A stretch of 64,000 bases of DNA from Scalesia atractyloides (lineage: Eukaryota > Streptophyta > Magnoliopsida > Asterales > Asteraceae). The stretch covers positions 12,100,501-12,164,500 of the forward strand of contig CAMTDV010000013.1 in the NCBI GenBank assembly GCA_947069175.1. The letters are read 5' to 3'. A program made the position numbers and the translations under genes. Each line of letters begins with the position of its first letter. Position 1 is the first letter of the stretch. The notes below the pieces were generated by a model that saw only the letters and a program-made list of their open reading frames with translations, was not told where the DNA came from and searched no databases. Positions 33,781-45,844 of this stretch are shown here, one piece after another.

Positions 33781-34191
33781 TAAAGGTGCACAAAATAACA
33801 GGTTAACTAATCGTAACCGCTTATTAATCGAAACTGTAACTGGTTAATAACCGATCGAAGAATAACCGGTTAGTGGTTAATTTTAAGCGTAGTTTAGTAA
33901 TCGGTTATTGATATTCAGATAGGAATCGGATATTAACCGTTTTTTAACCGGCATACCAGTTAACTGAAAAATTCAAAAAAAAAAAAAGAAAAAAAACCCG
34001 GTTCTTAACCGAAAATAACTGGTTAATTAGCTGAACCAATTAACATAATTAACCAGAATTAAAAAAATAACCGGTTAAAGTAATAATCGGTTAAAGCATT
34101 AGCCGATAAGTTTAAAAATCAAATTAATCTGTATAACCAGTTAACTGAATTGGTTATTAAAATTAATCGATTTATGCACCTCTAGGCTCTA
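33781..34191. mobile_element. hAT-type MITE rich in AACCGGTTA motifs
   Basis: Ends pair as AGGTGCACAAA and TTTATGCACCTCT. The interior is packed with variants of TTAACCGGTTA. The flanks GCTGTAAT (33773-33780) and GCCGTAAT (34192-34199) are an 8 bp duplication with one difference, as expected for hAT. The right end is uncertain by about 7 bp. There is no transposase. Confidence 0.7.
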
Positions 34192-34199
34192 GCCGTAAT

Positions 34200-37100
34200 G
34201 TAATAATCCATGTTAATCCTTTCGTTGTTGAGTCTGACCTCTATTCGGCCCATATGTACGGTTGGTTCGATAGCCTGAATCCAGATAGTGTATTTCCAAT
34301 TAAAGCCCAAAACCTGGCCCATAAAAAGAAAATACCGATCATCCCATGACACGTGGCACACTGCTAACGTCACGTCCACTGAAACCGTCATAGACCACCG
34401 CATCAGCCTAACAATCCCCAACACTATATAACCAAACCTTTTCTTGCTCGTTAGTCTCCTTCATCTCCGTCTTCTCTTTCCTTTTTCTTGTTGTCATTCC
34501 GTTGCGGCTTTCGATTAACACAACAAGGTTTACGTTCATCTCAATTCTACATAATGTTAAAGATATTCAGTCTGTTCGTATAATGTATCTATCGTTAATC
34601 AATTAATCGTATACCTGTTGCTGATTAAATTCCGAATTAGATGATATTTGTTGATTGATTTTGATATATAGGTATATATAGTTCTAGATTGTTACGAATT
34701 GTTTGCTGCTGGATGATTTCTTCTTTTTGTGTTGTGTTTGCTTGATTTAGCGATTAGCTTATGCAGTAGTTAATCTCGTTGTTGATTTATTGTTGAAAAA
34801 GTTAATTTAGGGCTTTTAGGAGAATATTCTTCAGCTTTATTCGTACTCGCGGACGGTTATGATACGAATTTCGAAGGAGATTTTGTCTTATAGAGGGATT
34901 AGGTATAGAGATTAAGCACAAAATTAGCACATGGAGGTGATCTAAATGTGAAGATTATATAGACCTAATGTTGTTTAGGGTAATTGTGGTTGATTGTGGT
35001 GTAAATGATTGATGTAGATATCTGGTAGAATAAGTTTTTATTTTATGTTTATTAACGTGTTGAGGTCTTGAGTGTGGGGCTGCGTTTGACAGCGAGAAAG
35101 TTAGGTGTTGTATATAAGGAAGAGAAATGCAGAATGATATGGCTAGCACATTTAGAATTATTTTATTGCTTTGATCTAGAATGTGGCTGTAGATGTTGTT
35201 AGGTTTTCATACACGGTGACGGATAACTCATGAACACGGGGATTAATGTGGTTTGGTCTGAGCTGACCTACGTCCACAAGCTACAACTAGGATTTTTTTT
35301 TACTTTTTTTAGAGGTGATGAAAATTACATGCCTTAGATGTCTACTTATAAATATAGAATTAGGGTTCAAATTTTCTAGACAAGAAAACGTAGTTTAGTC
35401 AAGCTGTCTAATTCCCCATGGCTCCATGAGAATGAAAACTAGGGCCGGCTGCTCTTTGCAAAGACTGGCCACCTAACAGATGTTCTGTTTCTCTACTTGG
35501 AAGAGATCAGTAGATATCAGATTACAATTGATATATGTGCTGTGGTCAGATATTTGGAATCTTGGATGTAGATCAAATCATGTTATGTGTTTTCGTCATA
35601 GTGGTTAGCGAAAGAGGGAAACGTGAACAAGCATAATATGTATTCAATAGGAGGAAAAAGCTTGGGATTATGAAACAATGAACGTATAAACGATGTTTTG
35701 TCGGGAGATTAGATATGATATTCCAGACATATTCACATCATTGGTCCACTAATGTTTTGTATCTTGGTTTTGGGATATTCCATATTGACCTTTGAAGCAA
35801 TTGTGTCAAGTTCTTATGCTTGTTAGGTCGGTAATATTCTTGGTGTATTAAAGATGACTTCTTGTTGGTCTAGAAGGAAACTTTTCTAAATCACATGACA
35901 AACTATGTGCTGGAATTCAAGTTAATGGAATGAAAAACGTTGGAACTCTATGAACTTTTTTGTAGAACTAAGAACAAATCTATGAATGAAGCGAATAATT
36001 TAATTCAGAGAGAGAAAGCAGAGAGAGAGGTAGCTAAGTGTATTGTGAAATATGTTTATGATCTACTAGTTGCTATAATGCATTTAGGTACCTCGAGGTG
36101 CGAAGGGAGCTCTTGTATATAAAAAGTACCTGTAAATTAAATATGCATGACGAATGAAAACAAATAATTAAAGTTTCACAAAACATGCATGGTAAGTTTA
36201 AAAAACTAAAACAATTCCATAAATCCAATTAAAAAGTAAAGACCTAACATAATTAGCAGTTAGAGAATCGTTAACAAGAAAAAAAAGATGTTGGTGATTT
36301 TATTATTATAAATCATTTTACTTAACTGAGACTTACACGAGACCAGAGCGAGACTAGGTCAAGCTTTAGTAAGGGGTAAGAAGTGCAAATTGAGGTCGAG
36401 CTTAAGGGGCCTCGGTCCCTGAACGAGGCATGCATGATGTGATTAAACTAAGCCCAACTTGAGATACTTGGAATTGTAAGAAGCAAGTGGGTCATAACCC
36501 GAATTGAACCACATGTCTGAGAGAGATCTAATCTGAATGTCACAGAATACCCAATTGCGTTTAGTATCCCTTATTTTTTAACTACCAGGGTTTTCTTCTG
36601 TGGTGGTAGATGCCGACCATCATAGTCAAAAGTCGCAAGGTGCAAAGTACCCACCTGTGGTGTATGCATGACGTACACAAGAGCGCGCATTTAAGACAAG
36701 ATGTAATAATAGTAAATTGAGACAAAAAATGTGCAATAATAGGAAAAATAAAAAGTGTATATAATAGACAGAGAAAGTTTGAACAAATTAATACCAGCTT
36801 ACAATATAATTAAAATCTGACATAAGTAGCAATTAGAATCATTCATTTACTAAAAGTTCAAAACCAGTAAAAAATCAGTAAAATTTATTGTTCATCATCA
36901 CCAATTGAGTGGTTAAACTAAAAATGTACTACTGGTTCTTGCCGCGTTTGAAGGTTAAACAACTTATCTAAGAATTAAGCTAATCAAATTCAGGGAAAAA
37001 AAGTCAATAGAGAAAGCTAAGTGTATTGTGAAGATGCTTCTAGCTAGTATCTGTATTAGCTGATACATGAAAACGTAACCAACTCGCTAAAGTCTGTTAT

Positions 37101-37290
37101 ATATAATAAGCTTGATTCAGATGCATATAGTAGACCAGTTAAGTTTATGGATAATAAACTGTTACTAATATAAGATAAAGTGAGAGTAGTATCTGCTCCA
37201 CTGGCCACTTTAATCTTTTTTACTTCTAAAACCAGGGGTGCTTTAGTTTCAACTTTTAACTTTCAAGCACACCCCCTCCTGGCTCCCCCT
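34200..37290. other. Region upstream of the PRELI-like gene; possible distal promoter
   Basis: CTATATAACC at about 34425 is followed by a CT-rich leader-like stretch and AACAAGGTTTACG near 34532, which could be a 5' splice site. No coding exon follows before 38255, so this may be an alternative first exon of the PRELI-like gene or a separate non-coding start. The 60-codon frame at 35940-36122 is unsupported. A block AAGCTAAGTGTATTGTGAA recurs near 36030 and 37015, hinting at an old duplication. Confidence 0.4.
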
Positions 37291-37293
37291 ATA

Positions 37294-37304
37294 AAAATAG
37301 AATT
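37294..37304 (+). promoter_or_regulatory. Probable TATA box of the PRELI-like gene
   Basis: CTATAAAAATAG lies about 130 bp before a 5' leader with GCTATTCACTCTCG. A good splice donor (ATTGTAAGCTG, intron from about 37429) and acceptor (CCATCCAG ending 38227) leave 27 bp of leader before the ATG. Confidence 0.55.
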
Positions 37305-38227
37305 AATTACCTGCATTTGATAATGAAAGTCACTGTAGTTTATTCCACATTATCTGATTCCTCCTGCGATTGTCTTTGCCTCACCTCATGCTATTCACTC
37401 TCGTATCCAATCTAGGGTTTGTAAAATTGTAAGCTGTTTTCTTAAATTCTTTTCTGATTGTATAGGCTTGATTTTTTTTTCAGTTTAGTGCTCACAATCC
37501 AGAATTAATTTTTCGATATTTTAGTGCATGTCTTTAATTGTTTATTTTTGTTTATTTTTGAAGTTGTCATGCTCTTGAGTTTTGTGACAAGTTCCCGTTT
37601 GACTGCTTTTTGAACTAGGTTCCTGGTTCATGGAGTTCTTCATCACCATTTTTTGAGTTGGAACTTGCAAATTTTTCTTTACATTTAGCATGCGGTGACT
37701 TGTATTTGATAAGCTTATGCATTTGAATATTTTGCTTATGGCTTGATAACGGGTAATTGTTTGTTATGGGTTGGTCTGTATGAAATGTTGTAGCTGATAG
37801 AAACCTATTTGTTATCGGTCGCTTCCAGGTTACGGATTGATAGTATTAGTATTATTGTCAGTTTCCTGGTCTTTAACTTGGGTGTGTGCTTGTTCCATGG
37901 TGTATATGACCGACACATCACAATGTCAATCCATGACTTTAAGGCTGCAACCTAATAAGATGCAAACTGGCAGGATAGAAATGGTTAGATTTAAATCGAA
38001 GTACCCAACGTAGCTGGTTAACTGATGGACAATGTTGCGAGGGGCGAAGCCATAGAATTTATGCTTCGACGAAGGAATTCAAAAGTTCAAAACACTATAC
38101 ATGTTTTTAAATTCTGATTCCCTGCTATAATAGTATGTGGTGTTTACTTTGTACTATTACTATAACCAACAAAAACCTTGTACGCGGTTATTTAACCCGG
38201 CTTTTGATGTTCCGTAACTCCATCCAG

Positions 38228-39949
38228 GTCAACACAAGTCATCAAACCTGCAAAATGGTTAGAGCATACTCACAAGAGCACACATACAAGCACCCATGGG
38301 AACGAGTCACATCTGCATCATGGCGCAAGTTTGCCGACCCAGAGAACAAACGCACCTTATCACACATCCTACAAGTTGACACATTGAACCACAAGCTCGA
38401 ATCTGATTCCGGTAAGCTCTACACCACCCGTGCCATCACCATCCATGCTCCTGGTCCATGGTTCCTTCGCAAGATTGTGGGTCAAGATATTTGCCATTGT
38501 GTCGAGTCAACTGTTGTTGATGCCAAAACCCGATCGATGCAGCTTGCTACCAAGAACATTAGTCTGCAGAAATACGTTGAGGTGGAAGAGAAGATCAGGT
38601 ATGATTAGAGTTGGCAAAACAAGTGGGTCCCTAAAATTGGGTAGCAGGTCAAACTTTGACCTGGGTCAATTCGAGAAGGCATTTTATGTGCAGGTTAATT
38701 TGGGCTGGCATATCTTACTTTTTTTCTTTTTAATTTTTGTTAAGAGTTATGCATTAAGTATGATTATTAAAACTAGAGGCCGGTTAACGTACAAGACCGC
38801 CTTATTGTGCAACGCGTACACGGGCATCTCAACCGCACATCTGATCTAATCTAGGCTTTCAATTGAACGCGATGGCACGATAGTAATTAAGCTTGCATTA
38901 CTACGCACGTTATTGCATAATTATGCACGTTATAATACATTATTACACACGTTATTTGCATAATTACGCATGGATTGGGTTAAACCATAATTACGCACGT
39001 TATTTGCATAATTACGCACGTTATATTGATGGTCGTGTACCGTCGCACGTTAAGAGCCTTTTGTATATAAATCTCTATATTTTTTTAAATAATTATGGAT
39101 ACAAAATTGTAGAACTTTGCAAGTACTTTGAAACGCGTTATGTGACTTTTTACCCATTCATTTTGAGCCAATAGTGCCAATGATCTCTAGATCAAGTGGT
39201 GGAAGGCTTGTATTTCCCTTGGGAGATGCAGAGGTTCAACTCTCACTTGGTGTAGAGTGAGACACTGGTGGGCGATGATAGGAGACCCAGGAACTTGGGT
39301 TTGATCCTTGAGCCAAACGGGTTTTACTGGTAATTTCACCGTCGTGCCTACAGACGGGTGGGTTACTGGGTTTTCCCTGAATTGGTGGTGGATTCGGGTT
39401 ACTCTCGGAGTACTCCGTTTGGTTTAGTGGGTGCCCCGAGAGTGCTCGGGATTGATTATGTTGGCTGTTCAAATTTTTTTTTTGAGCCAACAGATTTTTT
39501 TGTTAAGTGCAAATACAAACAGGTAATTTGTATATGTGGGTCAAATTAGATTGGGGCTATTTCAACAACTTTTTTACATCGAAGACGTATTGAATAAAAT
39601 AATAGTAAAATGCTATTTACTCAAAAGCTACTTACACTTTTTGTCCCTTTTGACCCGATTTCCTTTTAATAAATTTATACTTGTTTGACTTATTATTACT
39701 GAACAAATAAAAACCATTGAAATTGTTAGGTACGACCCGCACCCGGACAATCCAACCGGATGGACACTTTGTAGGCAAGAAACGAGCATAAGGATAAAGC
39801 CATTGTCGAAGCTGGCATCAATGGCGGAGAAGATAGAGCAAAAATGTGTTGAGAAGTTTCAGCAGAACAGTGCCAAGGGTAGGGAGGTTATGGAGAGGAT
39901 GTGCAAGTACTTGGAAGCCGAGTCATCTTCCAGGGGCATTTCTGTCTAA
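38228..39949 (+). CDS. PRELI/MSF1-domain lipid-transfer-type protein, two coding exons
   Basis: Coding exons are 38255-38598 and 39730-39949. The intron has a GTATGA donor and a GTTAG acceptor, and the join falls inside the Arg codon of KIRYD. The product is 187 residues, the normal length. Exon 1 gives MVRAYSQEHTYKHPWERVTS, then the PRELI/MSF1 core (LYTTRAITIHAPGPWFLRKI, ICHCVESTVVD). Exon 2 gives DPHPDNPTGWTLCRQETSIR and the C-terminal helix (MAEKIEQKCVEKFQQNSAKG). Known: PRELI/Ups proteins carry phospholipids between mitochondrial membranes, in yeast and animals with a TRIAP1/Mdm35 partner; the plant members are less studied. Inferred: mitochondrial intermembrane-space lipid transfer. The 5' leader is probably spliced (38228 is the exon start). 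Confidence 0.93.
38890..39030. repeat. Short tandem-like repeat in the PRELI-like intron
   Basis: Six or so degenerate copies of CATAATTACGCACGTTAT, spaced 18-40 bp. Each contains the ACGCACGT core. It lies entirely in the intron. Confidence 0.75.
39175..39479 (+). mobile_element. tRNA-derived SINE in the PRELI-like intron
   Basis: About 305 bp between 14 bp flanks TTTTGAGCCAATAG (39161-39174) and TTTTGAGCCAACAG (39480-39493), which differ at one base. The head has a box A-like TAGATCAAGTGG and a box B-like AGGTTCAACTC about 40 bp apart. The tail ends in a T run. This is the structure of a plant SINE. Confidence 0.85.
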
Positions 39950-40216
39950 CCGTTGTCGCTTGTGTTTTCTGTTAAGATGGTTTTTAAGGTCTTAAGAAGG
40001 AAAGATTAGGAAGTCATAAATGGATTCTAAAATGCCATTAAGCGTGGCGTTGACTTTTTATTTGATTAATAAGTGCGGTAGAAATAGTCGAATAGGTGCA
40101 TATTAAAGCATATGAAACATGGTGGTGTTAAACTGGGCGTGTTCATGGGTCAGTGGGTCGAGTCAAACACAAACCAAAACCTGAAGTTTTAACATAAATT
40201 TGAAGTTTTTTCTCTT

Positions 40217-41571
40217 GAGTTAAATGCTTGATTGGTCCCTGTGGTTTGCGAAAATTGCAGATTTGGTCCCAATAGTTCATTAATTACACACTTGGTCCCA
40301 GTGGTTGCAATTTTTGCACTCGGGTGGTCCTTATGACTAACCCATGTTAACTTTCTCAATTAAGTCTATGTAAAATTACCGTACTACCCTTACTATTAAA
40401 AAAAAAAATAAATAAACACCTTCTTCTTCACCCTGATCTCTCTCTCTCACTTTCCTTTTCTCTCTCTAAAACCACTAGACCATCGTCTCCCACCACCGCC
40501 TCCACCGCCGTCTCCTACCTTCTCCTCCCATTCACTGTTTCAGGTAATTAATCTCCCTATTTTCCTAAACTTAAAACAGGGGGCCTCCTCATCATCATCT
40601 TATCTCCTAAAAAAACCTACCACCCAATAACAACCAACGACCACCACCCTCACTGCCCTCAACTACCCAACCCGCCGGAAAAATGACGTGGGTCGTCGGA
40701 ATACCACACCAGCCGCCGCTACTGCTGCCGTCATTGTAAACCACCGCCCATCACCACAAAACCTTCCTGCCATCGCCAACGCCACCTCCTTCAACCTCCA
40801 CCGTACACCCTTCAACCTCTTTATCTACCTCCCAGCTGATGATGCACATTGAACTGCCGGAACCTACTACCGGAAAAATGAACCTGCAACTCATCTTCCA
40901 CCACCGATATGTGCATCATCGGATCCGACATCGCCGGCTCCTCCGTCGCCCCTTCGACTTCACTGCATCGTGTTTAGTTTCTGATGATTTGTTTTTGTGT
41001 AATTTTGTTCCTGATTGTTTGTGCTATTTAAAAATTGACGTGTGTTATGTGTAATTGATGCATATGTGTGTGGCGGTGATTTGGGGAAGAAGTGGTTGTG
41101 GCGGTGTGAAGCAGCAGGGGCAACGAGCTGGTGTGGTGGTTATCAGCAGTGGTGATAGCCTGCCCGGTGGTGGAGGTGTTCGTTGGTGGTGGTGGGTTTC
41201 AGTGTTGGTGGGTGTTTTGGTGTTCCGGGGTGGAGGTGAGAAGTGACGGAGGTGAGACGGTGGCAGTGGGTGTTCGGGGGTGGAGGTGAGATGGCAGCGG
41301 GGGTGGAGGTGAGATGGCAGCGGAGGTGATATGGTGGTGGTTGTGTTGCTTGTTTGAGAAGAGACCTGTGAAGATATATATAACTTGGTAATAAGCAAGG
41401 GTACTTTGGTCATTTAACATGGACTTAACTGGAAAACTTAACAGATGTTAGTGATAAGGACCATCCGAGTGCAAAAATTACAACCACCGGGGCCAAGTGT
41501 GTAATTAGTGAACCACTAGGACCAAGTCTGCAATTTTTGCAAACTACAGGGACCAACCAAGCATTTAACTC
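40217..41571. mobile_element. Mutator-type element with long inverted repeats
   Basis: Terminal inverted repeats of about 170-190 bp start GAGTTAAATGCTTG and carry GGTCCCTGTGGTTTG-like blocks. Flanks are TTTTTCTCTT on both sides (10 bp, ending at 40216 and starting at 41572). No transposase is encoded. The interior (40430-41350) is GC-richer, with CT-rich then Pro/Thr-codon-like tracts and a GGTGGAGGTGAGATGGCAGC repeat near 41280-41330. It resembles a captured gene 5' end (see findings). The open frames inside have no recognisable product. Confidence 0.88.
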
Positions 41572-41581
41572 TTTTTCTCTT

Positions 41582-42097
41582 TATGTTATTACTTTATAAT
41601 CATAAATTACCCTTGGAAACATAAACCTTGTAAACCAAGTAGATTGAAGATATCCCTGTACAAACATATAATTAAAAGATATAGTTATTTTCATCCACTA
41701 TTTTTATCTTTATCTTATTCACAAACACTTACTTTATTATATTCCCTGCTTTTTTATACACAATAATTTGATAGACGATAAATAGTAGCTTTTCATATAT
41801 AAAAAGTTACTGTAGTAATTTTCCAAAATATCAAAGTAAGGCATAGATATAGTGGTTCTCACATGCAATGAAAAATGATGATTTTTAGACATTACTATAA
41901 ATTATAAAAATGAGGGGAGTTATGGTGTAGCTAATGATATAAATGTTCTTAGTCCCGATCAAAAGATGTGAATGCTCTTAGTCTCCGTCATTAAGACTTA
42001 AAATACATCACCAGTCTCTTGCATAAACACATTCACTCACTTCACCCACCAAATTAACCCACTCTTCTCTGTCCGATATTCTTTTCAACCTTTGACA
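41582..42097 (+). promoter_or_regulatory. Upstream region of the AG-peptide-like gene
   Basis: AT-rich, without coding frames. ACTATAAATTATAAA near 41893 may serve as a TATA box. The A/C-rich leader (CACATTCACTCACTTCACCC) is at about 42025-42050. Confidence 0.4.
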
Positions 42098-42298
42098 ATG
42101 GTGTTTGCAGTCATATTCAGATTCGCATTTATTGCTCTTTGCCTTTTGCTAATCTCCTCAACCTTTATATTTGCTCGAGAATCCGAGTTCTCTATCACAC
42201 CTGCTCCCGCTCTTATGGACGCTGGATCTACAACTCCGGTCATGATTTCCATGGTTGTTGTGTCCGCTGGTTTACTATTGCTTTCTCTTTTGCAATAG
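42098..42298 (+). CDS. Small arabinogalactan-peptide-like secreted protein
   Basis: 66 residues. The first ATG is at 42098. Residues 1-26 are a signal peptide (FAFIALCLLLISSTFIFA). A short mature part RESEFSITPAPALMDAGS contains a Pro-Ala-Pro-Ala motif, the usual site of hydroxyproline glycosylation. The tail VMISMVVVSAGLLLLSLLQ is hydrophobic to the end, as in a GPI-anchor signal, with small residues (DAGS) before it. This layout fits arabinogalactan peptides, which end up as very short glycosylated GPI-anchored surface peptides. The single APA-type motif is fewer than usual, so AG-peptide identity is a structural inference. Confidence 0.75.
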   Translation: MVFAVIFRFAFIALCLLLISSTFIFARESEFSITPAPALMDAGSTTPVMISMVVVSAGLLLLSLLQ

Positions 42299-42400
42299 TT
42301 CTTTTTTTTGTTATGGATTATTATATGTATTTTCAGTAATGATTGCTAGTATATTGAAATTTTATTGTATTTATTATTCTTTTATCTAGTTCATTAGAAA

Positions 42401-42467
42401 ACAATAACTAAGTTGATCTAGAAGCAGTGCATAAACAATAACTAAGTTGATCTAGAAGCAGTGCATA
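42401..42467. repeat. 34 bp tandem duplication
   Basis: ACAATAACTAAGTTGATCTA plus GAAGCAGTGCATA occurs twice head to tail, at 42401 and 42435. The second copy runs into the MITE at 42466. Confidence 0.9.
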
Positions 42468-43100
42468 GGGGTGTTCATTGAATCGAATATCGAATTTTCA
42501 AATTGTTTGAATAATTTTTATTTTCCCTTGGATTCGAATTCGATTAAAACCTATCGAATTCGATTCTAATTTGTATTCGAATAAAAACCCAATTCGTATT
42601 CGATTAAACATTCGGATTTGAATAAATTCGATTTGATTCAGATTCTTTAAACATGTAAAACACTATCAAAATGAAATATAAATTTTAAAGCAAGCCACAA
42701 AGCACATTAAAAAGTTCCAAATAAATTAACATAAGTCTAAAATTCAAAACGAGAAGTCGAGAATAACCACCCTACATTACAACATTACAAGTTAATATTT
42801 TCAGGATTAAATCTATTTACATTTGTTACTTATGTTTTAGTTATGGGCCATTTAATGGGTAATTTTAATACTTGGAACAAATTTTGAAAAAAAATTATAG
42901 TATAGCCTAATAAAAGTTATATATGTATTATATATATAAATAATAAATAAAATGTATAATTTTTATTCGAATTTAAAATTATAAATTCGAATTCGATTTA
43001 CTTGACTCGAATTGAATCGAATTCGAATAATCGAAATGAATTGTTGATAAACGAATCGAATTTAAACGAATTTCGAATTTAAAACTTATAAACATCCCTA
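42466..43100. mobile_element. hAT-type MITE rich in TCGAAT motifs
   Basis: Ends TAGGGGTGTTCAT and ATAAACATCCCTA pair. Flanks GCAGTGCA (42458-42465) and GCACTCCA (43101-43108) agree at 6 of 8 positions. The interior is dense in ATTCGAATTCGA variants and has no coding frame. Confidence 0.75.
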
Positions 43101-43108
43101 GCACTCCA

Positions 43109-43549
43109 TTATGAAGGGGCCGTTAAATGGGAAAAATAGGGGTATAAACATTGAACCACATACGCATGTTGTAGCGTGTTAACTCGCAAAATTTAAACCG
43201 AAACTTTAAATGAAAAAATGTAAACGATAAAAAGTATAGACAACTAAAGTTGAAAGTGAAAAAGTTTTAGGATTAAATTGTAAAAGATAAAAGTATTGGG
43301 TTAAAAGTATAAAGAAATTTTTTACAATATTTTCTTCATTTGTTTACAATATTTTTTTATGCTTGTAAATTAAAAACTTATGATTTTTTTAAGTGTGTTA
43401 TTATTAATAAAACATAAACTTGTGTTTGCTAAGATGTAAAGTGGGTATACTATCATGGTTTGTCGATTGGAAAAATTGAAAAAATTGAAAGTGTCTCGTA
43501 AAAGTTTTTGCAAGAAAAATGGAAAATGCTATCTGCAGTCAGATTCTTG

Positions 43550-43592
<43 letters not shown>

Positions 43593-44330
43593 GCATCTAA
43601 CTTAGGATATATAGGTAGACCCAGCTAAATTGAAAGGTTTCTTAAGAATGATATAATACACTTAATTGTTATGAGTTTCGTCCTAGGAACTATAGAAAAA
43701 CCAAAACCGTTAAGAGTATAAGAGGGCTCGTTATAAATAAAGATCTACAAGTATCCGGTTAAACGACACACCTTTTCCTTTTTATGAAAATAAATTCAGA
43801 ACTGGTGGTGCCCGAGAAAAAAATATTCCATTCATCCACTAATTGAGCTAGATATGAAATAACGATACCCCATGGTATTGCCCACTGGAATGGCAACTTG
43901 GTGGATATACCCTCTAGGCCAAGTTAAAGAAAATGTTGAAGCTTATAGTATTGCCCATTAGAATGGTGACTTGGTGGATCTCCCCACTAAGTTAAACGTG
44001 TGCAAAAACATGTCTAAGCTCATAACCATCATCCATTAAATATAATTGGAATCACATGAAGGTTTTTATATAAAACGGTATATAATAATCTTTTAACCTT
44101 ATATGCTCGAAGCAGGATTACGAAGGGTTGTGGACTTTTGAGTGTGAGATCCATAGATGAATAACCTATTTGAACTTAATGAATCATGATTAAGGGCTTG
44201 GAAATCAACGGTTGGGTTTAAGTGGACAGTATACCTGTAATCCTAGCTATGTTTGATTAGATTTGTTAAAAAGTAATCGTATACATTGAGGGCCAGTAAC
44301 TTGATTGTGATTCCATTACAGGTAATTTTT
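43109..44330. other. AT-rich intergenic region, no gene seen
   Basis: Contains an (AT)n microsatellite at 43557-43589. A direct repeat of about 40 bp (TATTGCCCA(C/T)T(A/G)GAATGG...ACTTGGTGGAT) occurs near 43876 and 43951. No element ends were found. Confidence 0.55.
43557..43589. repeat. (AT)n microsatellite
   Basis: About 16 uninterrupted AT units. Confidence 0.95.
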
Positions 44331-45433
44331 TGGGATGAAAAAAGATAAGTGTGGAGATGTGTTGTGTTGTGTTGGTAAAAACATGTGTTGTGTTAGTAAA
44401 AACATGTCCAACAGGTGCTAAATGAAGGGAAACGAACATAAACGAAGAAATTTGGAGCGCCAGGTTGAGCGTGTAGCCGAAAACAAAGTTCTGAAATCAG
44501 ATCTTCCCCGAGCCACGCGTAGGAGCATATGGGTCCGTGCGTATGTCGAGGGAGCGCAAAAGTCAAAAAGTCAAAATTACCCCCGTCGCGCCCCGAGACG
44601 GTGTAATGGGTGCCGTGCGCGTGTCCCGTGAGGACCCTGACATGGAAAATTGTGTTTTTTGACCTAGAAAGCATGTATCGCCTTTCATTCAACCTCCAAC
44701 CTGTTTTGGTGAATCTAGAGCTGTGAAAAGGAGATTTTCAGGTATTCTTCACCAAAATCCTCTGAATTCTTTCATGTTTCTCATGCCGAATTAAGATCTG
44801 AAACTGCGTTGACTACCATGTGCGGCTAAAACCCTTGTGACTTCCCTCAGAAGAATGATTGCTAGGTTTTGCACATTTACTTTGTTTTCCAGATTCTTGT
44901 AATTGATACATCTTGATCACTTGTGTTGATTTTGTTAAACATTATTTATATTCAAACTATTTTTCTGTTATCAAGGGTATTGGCGATTTTCTTGCATCCT
45001 TAGCTGATTGGTAATTCGGTGGGTAGTTTGTATATCTTGACGGCCTGTTAGGTTGCATGGTTAGTATTAAAAACCGTCCCTAATTGTTAATCAAATTCAT
45101 TAAACCCAAGGCCATGCCTATGTGGTGTTTGAATCAGTAAACATATTTTTGTCTTAAATTTGTAATCGAGATTCCGGGTGAGGGATACCTTTTCTCAATC
45201 AGATAAAACATTCTCCAACAATTTGCGTGTTTTTTTATAACAATCAAACAAACCCTCAATCTACACACCAATAGCCAATTAGTTAATTAACTAAACACTA
45301 GCCACAAATTCCATGTGGATACGACCTTACTTACCGTACTTGCATAGGTATTTAAGTAAAATATTTTTTTATTAGCCCACCATAGGCATTTAAGTAAAAT
45401 ATTTGTTTTTATTAGTCCACCCCAGCTACATCA
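44331..45433 (+). repeat. 5' LTR (right part) of Athila/Tat-type element H
   Basis: The sequence ends CAGCTACATCA directly before a tRNA-Asp-type primer site, so it must be an LTR end. The GC-rich stretch near 44510-44630 and the following CT-rich leader resemble the LTR of element D in style. The left boundary is not visible and the number given is a guess; the partner LTR is not in the window. Confidence 0.55.
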
Positions 45434-45435
45434 AA

Positions 45436-45453
45436 TGGCGCCGTTTCCAGGGA
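45436..45453 (+). other. Primer binding site of element H (tRNA-Asp type)
   Basis: TGGCGCCGTTTCCAGGGA follows LTR end ACATCA plus two bases. Confidence 0.88.
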
Positions 45454-45844
45454 ATTCATGCGCTTAGTGTTAGTTTAGAGTATTTGTTTTTGCTTGTTTT
45501 GTTAAAAAACCATAAAAATCCAAAAAATATTTCTGTTTGTTTTTTTTAGTTCAGTACTACACACAATTTCTTGTCTTCTTATGTGTATGTGATCTTTTCG
45601 TTGCATGCATACCAGGTTTTCAAGAAGGCCATCACCACTTGTCTTTGATCCAGAGATAGAAAGAACAAGTAAACACACTCATGTTCTTCTTCGCTCAACG
45701 GTTAAAGAAAAATAACAGTCTTTAAGCATGAATCCGCAAGAGAATCAAGAAAACTCAAACCAACCGCCACCACAACAAAATCCACCACCTGATATGCCAC
45801 CTCGCCCATTCCAAAATCAACCTACTTAGCAACATCAACAAAAT

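Noticed and set aside
35940..36122. 60-codon frame
   Set aside because: Isolated, no start context, no homology; probably chance in a non-coding region.
38430..38849. 139-codon frame overlapping PRELI exon 1
   Set aside because: It is another frame of the exon running into the intron; the PRELI frame is clearly the coding one.
41045..41420. Pro/Thr/His-rich frame on the minus strand
   Set aside because: Low-complexity GGTGG repeat read in antisense inside the Mutator-type element.
44393..44692. 99-codon frame on the minus strand
   Set aside because: It lies in the LTR of element H, with GC-rich sequence that opens frames on both strands. No homology is recognised.
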